NCBI GenBank assembly: GCA_036404255.1
Contig: DASWOP010000099.1
Coordinates: 1-16,359, forward strand
Origin: JARLFX01 sp036404255
Lineage (GTDB): Bacteria; Acidobacteriota; Terriglobia; Terriglobales; Acidobacteriaceae
Direction: 5' to 3'
Length of the DNA stretch: 16,359 nt
How positions within the stretch are numbered: the first letter of the stretch is position 1; every line of letters starts with the position of its first letter. Below, one piece after another: positions 1-6,623 of this stretch. Position numbers and translations under genes: made by a program. The notes beneath the pieces are model-generated. The model made no database searches. It was not told the DNA's origin and was given only the letters and a program-made list of their open reading frames with translations.

Positions 1-275
1 GCGGAATAGGTGTCATGGCACATGCTCGCCCGCACTCCCGGCATCTTGTTCGCCGCAATGCAGACGCCCACGCCCGACCCGCAGATCAGTACACCGCGAT
101 CCACGCGCCCAGCCATCAGCTCCTTGCCCACGGCCAGCGCAAAATCCGGATAATCCGAAGGCTCCGTGTTGAACGCCCCCAGATCCACCACATCATGCCC
201 CAGTCCGCGGATATGCTCCCGAACCAGTTCCTTCAGCTCAAAACCTGCATGGTCAGCTGCGATAGCAATCTTCAT
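1..275 (-). CDS. rpiB: Ribose-5-phosphate isomerase B, 3' part outside window
   Basis: RpiB interconverts ribose 5-phosphate and ribulose 5-phosphate in the non-oxidative pentose phosphate pathway, in the cytoplasm. The frame opens with ATG at 275 and stays open to the window edge, giving 91 residues of a family usually near 150. It begins MKIAIAADHAGFELKE, the family N-terminus with the Asp8-His9 pair. Residues 61-77 read GVLICGSGVGVCIAANK, which carries the catalytic cysteine Cys65 in the LICGSG loop. The gene lies 157 nt downstream of tkt on the same strand, so the two may be co-transcribed and act in the same pathway. The C-terminal catalytic residues cannot be checked because they lie outside the window. 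Confidence 0.93.
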   Translation of the reverse strand, partial: MKIAIAADHAGFELKELVREHIRGLGHDVVDLGAFNTEPSDYPDFALAVGKELMAGRVDRGVLICGSGVGVCIAANKMPGVRASMCHDTYS

Positions 276-297
276 AGCGTCTCTCCATTGCAAAAAA

Positions 298-413
298 CCT
301 CAGCACGGATGCCACGGATTTGCGGATCGAACGGATCAAATCATCTTTAAAACTTAAAAATGTCTTTGTTCTATCCGTGTAAATCCTGCTTCTTCCGTTC
401 CATCCGTGCTGAG
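298..413. repeat. Palindromic intergenic element with a 13-bp inverted repeat between tkt and rpiB
   Basis: CTCAGCACGGATG at 299-311 is matched perfectly in inverted orientation by CATCCGTGCTGAG at 401-413. Inside these arms, CACGGATT- and GCGGATC-like words on the left face ATCCGTGTAAATCC- and TTCCGTTCC-like words on the right, so the whole unit is an imperfect palindrome of about 115 bp. Intergenic elements built of CACGGATTT/AAATCCGTG words are familiar from many bacterial genomes. As RNA it could fold between the tkt and rpiB messages and act as an attenuator or stabiliser. That role is inference. Confidence 0.6.
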
Positions 414-432
414 TCCTGGTCTCTACTAACCT

Positions 433-2418
433 CTACTTCTTCTTTGCTGCGATAACCTTCTTCGCGTGCTCCACCACATTGCCCACGTTGAAGCCCAGCT
501 TGTCCATCACCGTCTTGCCGGGAGCACTGGCCCCAAAGCGGTCGATCCCGATCACCGCGCCCGCCGAGCCAACATACTTCCACCAGCCCAGCGTCGCGCC
601 TGCTTCAATCGAAACCGCCGGCATGTCCGCCGGAAACACCGTCGCTTTGTAAGATGCATCCTGCTCGTCAAAGATCTTCCAGCTCGGCATCGAAACCACC
701 CGCGCCGTCACACTCTGGCTCTTCAGCTCTGCAGCAGACTTCAGCGCCAGCTCAACCTCAGAGCCCGTCGCCACCAGTATCACGTCCGCCTTCGCGCCGC
801 CCTCTTCCAGGATGTAAGCGCCATGCTTCACGCCCGCCTTGGTCTTGGCCGCGTCCAGCACCGGCAAGTCCTGCCGCGAAAGCGCCATGAAGCTCGCACT
901 CTTGCGCTCAATCGCCAACTGCCAGCACGCCGCCGTCTCGTTCGCATCCGCCGGGCGGAAATCCGTCAGCTGTGGAATCGCGCGCAACGCCATCAGGTGC
1001 TCCACCGGCTGGTGCGTCGGCCCATCTTCGCCCAGGCCGATCGAATCATGCGTGAACACAAATAGCGAGTGCGTGCTCATCAGTGCCGCCATACGCAGCG
1101 CCGGGCGAGCATAGTCGCTGAACACGAAGAACGTCGAGCCAAACGGAATCAGCCCGCCGTGCGCCGCCATACCGTTCACCATTGCGCACATGCCAAACTC
1201 GCGCACGCCGAAGAACACGTTGCGTCCCGCAGGGTCTACGTGGAAGCTCTCGCTCTTGAAGATCGTCTTGGTCGACGACGTCAGATCGGCCGCGCCGCCA
1301 AACAGCTCCGGCAGCACAGTCTGAAGAGCCAGCATCACATTGCCGCCCGCCGTGCGCGTCGCCACAGCCTTCTCCGTGCCAAACACCGGAATCTTATCGG
1401 CCCACTTCTCCGGCAGCTTCCCCGAGATCACGCGCTCAAACTCTGCCGCAACCTCCGGATACGCCGTAGCGTACTTCGCGAAGTGTTCCTTCCACGCATC
1501 GTGCGCCTTCTTGCCCTTCTCTTTCGAGGCGCCATAATGCTTCTGCACCTCATCGGGAACGTAGAAGAACTTGTCCTCGGGCCAGCCCAGCGTCTTCTTG
1601 GTAATCGCCACAGCCTCTGCGCCCAGCGGCTCGCCGTGCGCGCCCTTGGTGCCGGCCTTCGGACTGCCATAGCCAATCACCGTCCGCATCAGCACCAGCG
1701 TCGGCTTGCCCGTCTCCGCCTTGGCCTCGGCCACAACCTTCTCCAGCCGCTCCAGATCGTTTCCGTCCTCTACCCACAGCGTCTGCCAGCCATACGCCTC
1801 AAAGCGCTTGGCCACATCTTCCGTGTAGCTCAACTCCGTCGGCCCATCCAGAGAGATCAGATTGTCGTCGTAGAAGACGATCAGCTTGCCCAGCCCAAGC
1901 GTCCCGGCCAGCGAAGCCGTCTCATGCGAAATGCCTTCCATAAGGTCGCCATCGCCGCACAGCACGTAGGTGTAGTGGTCCACGATGTCAAAGCCCTGCC
2001 GGTTATACGTCGCCGCCAGATGGCTCTCTGCCACTGCGATTCCAACCGCCATGCCAAATCCCTGCCCCAGCGGACCGGTCGTCACTTCCACGCCCGCGGT
2101 CTCGCCATACTCCGGGTGCCCCGGCGTAATGGAGTGCCACTGGCGGAAGCTCTCCAGGTCGCTCATCTTCACGTTGTAACCACTTAGGTGCAGCACCGAA
2201 TACAGCAGTGCCGACGCATGTCCGTTTGACAGGATGAAACGGTCGCGGTCCGTCCACTTGGCGTCTGACGGATCATGCTTCATCAGCTTGTTGTAGAGCA
2301 GATAGGTAATGGGCGCGCATCCGAGCGGTGCTCCAGGATGACCACTGTTAGCCTTTTGCACGGCATCGACGGCGAGGAAGCGGAGGGCATTGACGGAAAG
2401 CTGGTCCAGAGTGCTCAT
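433..2418 (-). CDS. tkt: Transketolase
   Basis: Thiamine-diphosphate enzyme that moves two-carbon units between ketose and aldose phosphates, linking the pentose phosphate pathway to glycolysis. The length of 661 residues is typical. The N-terminal ThDP-binding half has SGHPGAPLG (His27), SNGHASALLY (His67) and the GDGDLMEGISHE cofactor/Mg motif at 155-166, with Asn186 as the expected second metal ligand. The middle domain has REFGM with Glu407, the residue that activates the cofactor, and THDSIGLGEDGPTHQP (His457, Asp465, His469) for substrate binding. A C-terminal transketolase domain follows (about 540-661). The ATG at 2418 is preceded by GAAGGA at normal spacing. It lies 111 nt downstream of the DedA-rhodanese gene and upstream of rpiB on the same strand. 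All key residues appear intact. Confidence 0.97.
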   Translation of the reverse strand: MSTLDQLSVNALRFLAVDAVQKANSGHPGAPLGCAPITYLLYNKLMKHDPSDAKWTDRDRFILSNGHASALLYSVLHLSGYNVKMSDLESFRQWHSITPGHPEYGETAGVEVTTGPLGQGFGMAVGIAVAESHLAATYNRQGFDIVDHYTYVLCGDGDLMEGISHETASLAGTLGLGKLIVFYDDNLISLDGPTELSYTEDVAKRFEAYGWQTLWVEDGNDLERLEKVVAEAKAETGKPTLVLMRTVIGYGSPKAGTKGAHGEPLGAEAVAITKKTLGWPEDKFFYVPDEVQKHYGASKEKGKKAHDAWKEHFAKYATAYPEVAAEFERVISGKLPEKWADKIPVFGTEKAVATRTAGGNVMLALQTVLPELFGGAADLTSSTKTIFKSESFHVDPAGRNVFFGVREFGMCAMVNGMAAHGGLIPFGSTFFVFSDYARPALRMAALMSTHSLFVFTHDSIGLGEDGPTHQPVEHLMALRAIPQLTDFRPADANETAACWQLAIERKSASFMALSRQDLPVLDAAKTKAGVKHGAYILEEGGAKADVILVATGSEVELALKSAAELKSQSVTARVVSMPSWKIFDEQDASYKATVFPADMPAVSIEAGATLGWWKYVGSAGAVIGIDRFGASAPGKTVMDKLGFNVGNVVEHAKKVIAAKKK

Positions 2419-2529
2419 TGATTCCTTCTTTGATGGCGCGTGGGGCGCCTTCTTTTGTATGTTTTATCCGAAATTAGTGTACAAGACGGCGAGCCTGTAT
2501 TTGCCAATACCCTGTGAATCGGCTTTATC

Positions 2530-3549
2530 TCACTCCGGCGCCACGGCTCCCACCCCCGGCAAAGGCCACAGCGGCGGAATCATCGCCACCCCCAGCCGTT
2601 GCATCTCTGCGTAGGGATCGGCAAACTCATTGTCCAGCGGATAGCCGTGTTCCTTCCACGCAGCCAGCCCGCCTTCCAGAACCAGAATCCGCTTGATCCC
2701 CTTCTTTCGCAACACTGCCGCCACTCGTGCGCTCACAAAACTGTTCTTTGACTCACAATAGAGCACCAGGTCAACACCTTCCGGCACCACCACACGCGTC
2801 TTCTCCCGCATTCTTCCAGGATCCACCCGCACCGCCCCCGGAATCGCGCTCATCTCCTGCGGATCATCCTCAAAGCGCAGCAGATCGACCAACCCGATCT
2901 TCTCGCCCGCATCCATCCGTGCCTTAAGCTGTCTGGGCGTAATGTGCAGCGGCCGCAGCCGCCGGATCATCCGTATCAACTGCACCAGCTTCCATATAAA
3001 GAAGATCAGCAACGGCACACCCAGCACCAGAACCAGCGTATTAGCGAAGACCGAGATGTACCGCGCCGCCTTGTCCAGCTCCGCGGCGAACACAAACCCC
3101 GCCCCTACGTACGCCCCAGCCCACAGCGCCGACCCACCCGTATCGTAGGCCAGAAAGCTTCCCCGCCCTACGCCAGACATCCCCGCCAGTGGCGGCATAA
3201 CTCCGTCCAGCCCGGGAATGAACTTGGCCACCAGCAGCACACGCAAGCCTCTTTCCACAAAGATCGTCTTGGACCGGCGAATGCACGTGCTCGGGTCGGC
3301 CGCAAGCGCGCACAGCAGCCGCAGCACCCGCTTACCGCTCCGCCGTCCTGCCTCAAACCACACCAGGTCCCCCAGCAGGCTTCCCAAAATGGCAACCAGC
3401 AGCACCCCCATAAAACTCAGCCGGCCAGTTCCAGCAATGGCTCCTGCTGACAGCAAAAACAGTACCGCCGGCACCGGCAGGCACAGCTGCCGCGCAAAGA
3501 CCGAAAGCAGCAGGATGGGATAGGTCGTATGGATCAGGTAGTAATTCAT
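2530..3549 (-). CDS. DedA-family membrane protein fused to a C-terminal rhodanese domain
   Basis: This 339-residue protein has two parts. Residues 1-195 form a polytopic DedA (SNARE-associated/VTT) domain, with hydrophobic stretches near 10-38, 45-63, 140-157 and 167-187 and the family's KFIPGLDGVMPPLAG segment at 109-123. DedA proteins are membrane transporters or scramblases; work on the family implicates undecaprenyl phosphate and lipid recycling and proton-dependent homeostasis. Residues about 200-305 form a cytoplasmic rhodanese domain with Cys265 in the catalytic loop (CESKNS, 265-270), followed by GGLAAWKEHGYPL. The loop ends in Ser where active sulfurtransferases commonly have Arg, so it may bind a persulfide or another group rather than turn over thiosulfate. 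The ATG at 3549 overlaps the stop of a small upstream ORF (ATGA) and lacks a good Shine-Dalgarno sequence. Family assignment is firm; substrate is unknown. Confidence 0.9.
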   Translation of the reverse strand: MNYYLIHTTYPILLLSVFARQLCLPVPAVLFLLSAGAIAGTGRLSFMGVLLVAILGSLLGDLVWFEAGRRSGKRVLRLLCALAADPSTCIRRSKTIFVERGLRVLLVAKFIPGLDGVMPPLAGMSGVGRGSFLAYDTGGSALWAGAYVGAGFVFAAELDKAARYISVFANTLVLVLGVPLLIFFIWKLVQLIRMIRRLRPLHITPRQLKARMDAGEKIGLVDLLRFEDDPQEMSAIPGAVRVDPGRMREKTRVVVPEGVDLVLYCESKNSFVSARVAAVLRKKGIKRILVLEGGLAAWKEHGYPLDNEFADPYAEMQRLGVAMIPPLWPLPGVGAVAPE

Positions 3550-3683
3550 GCGGCTCTCATTTCGATAAGATGCTCCAACCCGACCTCACGACCCCAGACA
3601 TCGTCCGGTCTCTCCGGCCATGCTTCAACCGGCAGGCGGCCCTTCCAGCCAAATGCTTCATGGAACGCTGGATAAGCATACAA
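3546..3683 (-). CDS. Possible 45-residue ORF or gene remnant, stop overlapping the DedA start
   Basis: In the DedA upstream region one minus-strand frame is open from TTG at 3683 to a TGA whose bases overlap the DedA ATG in an ATGA junction. The product would contain HEAFGWKGRLPVEAW and end GLEHLIEMRAA. It looks protein-like, with aromatic and charged residues in a mixed pattern and no repeats. I do not recognise it. Translational coupling through ATGA would explain why DedA lacks a clear ribosome binding site. Against it: there is no obvious ribosome binding site before the TTG, third-position GC is lower than in neighbouring genes, and the same DNA must hold the promoter of the divergent BLUF gene. 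It could also be the tail of a decayed gene. Confidence 0.25.
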   Translation of the reverse strand: MYAYPAFHEAFGWKGRLPVEAWPERPDDVWGREVGLEHLIEMRAA

Positions 3684-3771
3684 TCAGTCAGGCTTTGCGG
3701 CATGCATTGCAAACTGTGCTATACCGGCCCTCTGATCGCAGTCTTCGTACAGATAGTGGGGATCCCATCCA

Positions 3772-4227
3772 ATGCCATTCCTAAGTCATTTGATGTATGC
3801 CAGCGTGGCCACCGCGCCTCTCGACGCAGATGGCCTGAAAGACCTCCTGAAGCAGTCACGGGCATTCAACAAGCTTCACAGCATTACCGGAATGTTGCTG
3901 TATTCTGACAACAATTTCTTTCAGGTCATTGAAGGCCCACGAACTGCAATCGAAGCCCTCTTCCAGACGATTCTGCGGGACAAGCGCCATACCCAGGTCA
4001 CCCTCATTATTCAGGAACCCATATCCCGGCGGTATTTCGATGACTGGAGTATGGGCTTCTCCAATATCCCTTCGGTGGAACTCGCCGGCATCGACGGCCT
4101 GACGGATTTCTTTAAAGAAAATACCTACTTAACCTCGCTGGATGCCGGCCGCGCCAAAAAACTTCTCACCGCATTTGCCGAGGGCCGCTGGCGAGCGACG
4201 CTCACAGGCCCAAAATGGAAACACTGA
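3772..4227 (+). CDS. Short BLUF-domain blue-light sensor
   Basis: BLUF domains bind FAD and sense blue light through hydrogen-bond switching around the flavin. This 151-residue protein has the BLUF fold (residues 1-95) plus a helical tail, a layout and length like the short PixD-type proteins. The photocycle residues are all present with the same spacing as in AppA: Tyr9 in LMYAS, Asn33 in AFNKLHSITG, Gln51 in FFQVIEG, Trp92 and Met94 in DWSMGF, plus the conserved RDKRH stretch at 69-73. The ATG at 3772 follows GGGGAT at about 10 nt and gives the usual N-terminus, a few residues before the first strand. The last 13 nt overlap the start of the EAL gene in another frame, so the two are almost certainly co-translated. 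The protein is probably photoactive and likely acts on that EAL protein. The partnership is inference from the overlap and from known BLUF-EAL fusions. Confidence 0.93.
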   Translation: MPFLSHLMYASVATAPLDADGLKDLLKQSRAFNKLHSITGMLLYSDNNFFQVIEGPRTAIEALFQTILRDKRHTQVTLIIQEPISRRYFDDWSMGFSNIPSVELAGIDGLTDFFKENTYLTSLDAGRAKKLLTAFAEGRWRATLTGPKWKH

Positions 4228-4940
4228 ATCCATCCAATCCCGCCTTCACCTTCGCCTTCCAGCCCATCGTGGATGCGGCGACCCGCTGCGCCTGGTCCCA
4301 GGAAGCGTTGATTCGTGGCGCCTCCAATGAACCCGCCTATCAAATTCTGCAGCAGGTACCGCCCGAGCACTTTCACCAATTCGACCAGCAGGCCCGCCTC
4401 AAAGCAATTGAACTTGCCGCCAGTCTTGAAATAGGCTGCAATCTCAATCTCAATTTTCCGCCGCAATGCCTGCATCTGTTTCCCGGTTCCATTCTTGAAA
4501 TTCTCAAAGCCGCCCGAGTGGTCAATCTCTCCGCCGAGCGTATTGTGCTCGAAGTCACTGAGCAGGAGGCGATCCGCGACCCAGCAGATTTCGCGGGACT
4601 CATCAACGAATATCGCGGCTACGGGTTACGGCTGGCGATCGACGATTTTGGTGCAGGCTCCTCCGGACTCAACCTGCTCGCCGACTTCCAGCCCGACCAG
4701 ATCAAGCTCGACATGAAGCTGGTGCGCAATATTGACCGTAACGGCCCGCGCCAGGCCATTGTTCGCGCCGTCCTCCAGGTCTGCCTCGATCTTGGCATTG
4801 ACGTAATCGCCGAGGGCATAGAAACCGCGGAGGAATACTCCTGGCTCGCAAGAGAGGGCGTCCAGTACTATCAGGGCTACCTCTTCGCCCGTCCCGCCTT
4901 CGAAGCCTTCGCCACCGTCCACTACCCCGATCTCTCCTGA
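4215..4940 (+). CDS. EAL-domain cyclic-di-GMP phosphodiesterase, stand-alone
   Basis: EAL enzymes linearise c-di-GMP to pGpG using two metal ions. The 241 residues are essentially one EAL domain with no sensor attached. The catalytic set looks complete: the EAL signature at Glu30-Ala-Leu (SQEALIRG), Asn80 in NLNFPP, Glu113 in LEVTE, Asp143-Asp144 in IDDFGAGSSG, Lys164 in QIKLD, Glu200 in IAEGIET, and Gln220 in YQGYLFARP. The DDFGAGSS loop 6, needed for dimer-linked activation in this family, is intact. The ATG at 4215 lies inside the last codons of the BLUF gene, with no separate Shine-Dalgarno sequence, which points to translational coupling and a matched supply of both proteins. In BluF (YcgF) and BlrP1 the same two domains are on one chain. 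Control by the BLUF partner is inferred. Confidence 0.94.
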   Translation: METLNPSNPAFTFAFQPIVDAATRCAWSQEALIRGASNEPAYQILQQVPPEHFHQFDQQARLKAIELAASLEIGCNLNLNFPPQCLHLFPGSILEILKAARVVNLSAERIVLEVTEQEAIRDPADFAGLINEYRGYGLRLAIDDFGAGSSGLNLLADFQPDQIKLDMKLVRNIDRNGPRQAIVRAVLQVCLDLGIDVIAEGIETAEEYSWLAREGVQYYQGYLFARPAFEAFATVHYPDLS

Positions 4941-5004
4941 AGCCACACGCCCTCCCACTCGCCCGAACGCATCCCCTCCCCTATACTTAACTTCGAGGAC
5001 GTTC

Positions 5005-5580
5005 ATGGCCACACTGCTGGAAGCAATCAACATTAAGCGCAAGATGATGTTCGAGTACGAAAACGCCCCCTTCGCCTGCTTGGACTCGGACATCAGCACG
5101 CCCACGGCGCGCGGCGGTCAAACCCTGGTTCGCCTGAAGATGCGCAACCTGCTCAACAACGCCGTCTTCGACAAAACCTTCAAGGCGAACGATAAATTCA
5201 AGGAGCCCGACCTCGAACTGGTCCCCGCCTCTTACCTCTACAGCGACGGCGACGGCTCCAACTTCCTCGACCAGGTCACCTACGAGACCATGACCCTCAC
5301 CAGCGACATGGTCGGCAACGCGCTCGACTACCTGCTCGAAGGCGCCATGCTGCAGCTGCTCAAATACAACGGCAACCCCATCGGCCTACAGCTTCCCATC
5401 TTTGTCGAGTTGGACGTAGCCCACACTGAGCCCGCTGTCCGCGGCGACACCTCCAGCGGCAGCGTCACCAAGCTGGCCAGGCTCGAAACCGGACTCGAGA
5501 TCCGCGTCCCCCTCTTCATCAAAGAGGGCGAGAAGGTCAAAGTCTCCACCGAAAACAAAGAGTTCGCCGGCCGCGCCTGA
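5005..5580 (+). CDS. Elongation factor P paralogue, EfpL/YeiP type
   Basis: EF-P family proteins bind the ribosome between the P and E sites and rescue ribosomes stalled on proline-rich peptides. The 191 residues carry the three family domains: an N-terminal KOW-like domain (about 1-65), a middle OB domain (about 70-130) and a C-terminal OB domain ending PLFIKEGEKVKVSTENKEF. The tip loop reads STPTARGGQTL (31-41), one residue longer than the PGKG loop of classical EF-P. It matches the SPTARGAATL loop of E. coli YeiP/EfpL, with Arg36 at the tip and no lysine to modify. The genome should therefore also carry a standard efp elsewhere. The ATG has a GAGGA site 5-6 nt upstream and a TATACT box at 4982-4987. 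It lies 64 nt after the EAL gene and may be transcribed on its own. Family membership is sure; the subtype is likely. Confidence 0.82.
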   Translation: MATLLEAINIKRKMMFEYENAPFACLDSDISTPTARGGQTLVRLKMRNLLNNAVFDKTFKANDKFKEPDLELVPASYLYSDGDGSNFLDQVTYETMTLTSDMVGNALDYLLEGAMLQLLKYNGNPIGLQLPIFVELDVAHTEPAVRGDTSSGSVTKLARLETGLEIRVPLFIKEGEKVKVSTENKEFAGRA

Positions 5581-5599
5581 AGCTTATGTCACCACCACT

Positions 5600-5710
5600 C
5601 CGGGTGCCCCATTCATCGTGTTTTTTGCGATGAGTGGGATAGCGTCGCAAAGCGACGGCCGCGCAGAGCCTGCCCTGAGCGAAGCCGAATGGACCGCGAA
5701 CGCCCCCGCC
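5600..5710. repeat. Dispersed intergenic repeat, copy 1 (family B)
   Basis: This stretch shares CCGGGTGCCCCATTCATC, GCGATGAGTGGGA, and a GAGCCTGCCCTGAGCG-AG-CGAATGG core with the copy at 14902-14999. Within it, CCCATTCATCG (5608-5618) and CGATGAGTGGG (5628-5638) form a hairpin with one G-T pair and a T-rich loop. The CCTGAGCG..AG.CGAATGG part belongs to a short repeat seen between genes in many bacteria. It produces ORFs with spurious peptides such as PALSEAEW, so no gene is called here. Confidence 0.7.
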
Positions 5711-5761
5711 CACCACTTCCCCGTAGATCTAGCATCTGAGACCTGGGCCAGAAAACCCAAC

Positions 5762-6499
5762 CTAAATCCCCAGCCGCCCCATAAAGTGCGCGAACGCATG
5801 CCACGGTGGGCTGAACCCCAGCGGCACCCGCAACTGCTGCACCACGATCACCGCCACCGACGCCCACACCGTCACCTTCTGCACCCACCCCGTACTCGCC
5901 CAGTCGTACACCATCAGCGCAACCAGCAGCGAATAGCTCACCATATCCGCATGCCAGTGGCTGCTCTGAATCCACGCATACTGCATGTGAGCGACCGCCG
6001 CACCCAGCAGCGCAATCGATCCGATCATCAGCAACCGCTTATGCACCGCCGGCTTTCGCCGTGCCCGAAAGGAAAGCCCGGTCAGCGTGCCAAATATCAG
6101 CATGTCCGTTATTGGGATGACGTAGAACGTCTCCGCATCCAACCCCACCACAACCTTACCGCGCCGCAACTGGTCGGTCGCCGCCAGCAGTCCAACCACC
6201 ACCATCAGGCACGCCAGCCCAAAACCCCACATCCCCAGCTTGCGATGGATGTCCGTCCGCCCACCAGCCACCAGCCCGGTCTGCACCGCCAGCATCACCA
6301 GCCAGCTTGTGAACACAGCCCCATGAATATGAATCAGCGCATTCGGCAGCGGAGCCAGCATCATCCCCGCCATAAAGTACGTCCGCGAAAATCCGAGGAA
6401 CACGATGACGATGATTGCAATCGTCAGAAGTGGAAAAAAGATGCGGTCAGAGTTTCGATTCGTCGCAGGACGCGACACAGTCTGGGCCATAGTGGACAC
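5762..6499 (-). CDS. Polytopic membrane protein with conserved histidines, function unknown
   Basis: A 245-residue inner-membrane protein with about seven hydrophobic helices (roughly 20-38, 57-77, 88-108, 125-143, 155-173, 185-201 and 208-224). Histidines sit in or next to the helices: HIHG (57-60), HRKLG (85-89), HKRL (153-156), and His171. That pattern could suit haem or metal binding but proves nothing. I do not recognise a named family. The start is set by sequence: the frame is open further up, but GGAGG at 6508-6512 lies 8 nt before GTG at 6499, an ideal site. An extended -10 (TGGCATAAT, 6543-6551 on the minus strand) upstream would give a leader of about 37 nt. It lies 124 nt downstream of arsM on the same strand, so it may belong to the arsenic unit or have its own promoter. 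Confidence 0.75.
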   Translation of the reverse strand: MSTMAQTVSRPATNRNSDRIFFPLLTIAIIVIVFLGFSRTYFMAGMMLAPLPNALIHIHGAVFTSWLVMLAVQTGLVAGGRTDIHRKLGMWGFGLACLMVVVGLLAATDQLRRGKVVVGLDAETFYVIPITDMLIFGTLTGLSFRARRKPAVHKRLLMIGSIALLGAAVAHMQYAWIQSSHWHADMVSYSLLVALMVYDWASTGWVQKVTVWASVAVIVVQQLRVPLGFSPPWHAFAHFMGRLGI

Positions 6500-6542
6500 G
6501 GAGATATCCTCCAAAAGCGTGGTTGTTTGCGGCTGTTCCGCA

Positions 6543-6551
6543 ATTATGCCA
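6543..6551 (-). promoter_or_regulatory. Extended -10 element for the membrane protein gene
   Basis: Read on the minus strand the bases are TGGCATAAT, which fits an extended -10 (TGn plus a five-of-six match to TATAAT). No convincing -35 is needed or seen. A start near 6536 would leave a short leader ending in the GGAGG/GTG start at 6499. This is a visual match only. Confidence 0.35.
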
Positions 6552-6623
6552 GCCCAGCCCATATCCGTAACCAAAATTCTCAGTAAATTTCACCCATTCG
6601 CTACGCTATGGGATAACAAGAAA

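Noticed and set aside
466..2187. Long plus-strand frames (199 and 372 codons) opposite tkt
   Set aside because: Arg/His/Leu-rich shadow translations; transketolase on the other strand has every expected motif.
2433..2447. GGCGC-GTGGG-GCGCC hairpin in the tkt leader
   Set aside because: A 5-bp stem in a GC-rich leader is likely by chance, and there is no regulatory partner to suggest a riboswitch.
3570..3908. 112-codon plus-strand frame before the BLUF gene
   Set aside because: Overlaps the BLUF gene in another frame and has no recognisable features; the BLUF frame has exact residue conservation.
5618..6586. 322-codon plus-strand frame
   Set aside because: Starts in a family B repeat (peptide PALSEAEW) and then runs antisense to the membrane protein gene; His/Arg/Gln-rich with no domain.
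6590..6610. CCCAT...ATGGG inverted repeat after arsM as a terminator
   Set aside because: Only a 5-bp stem with a long loop and no T tract; too weak to call.
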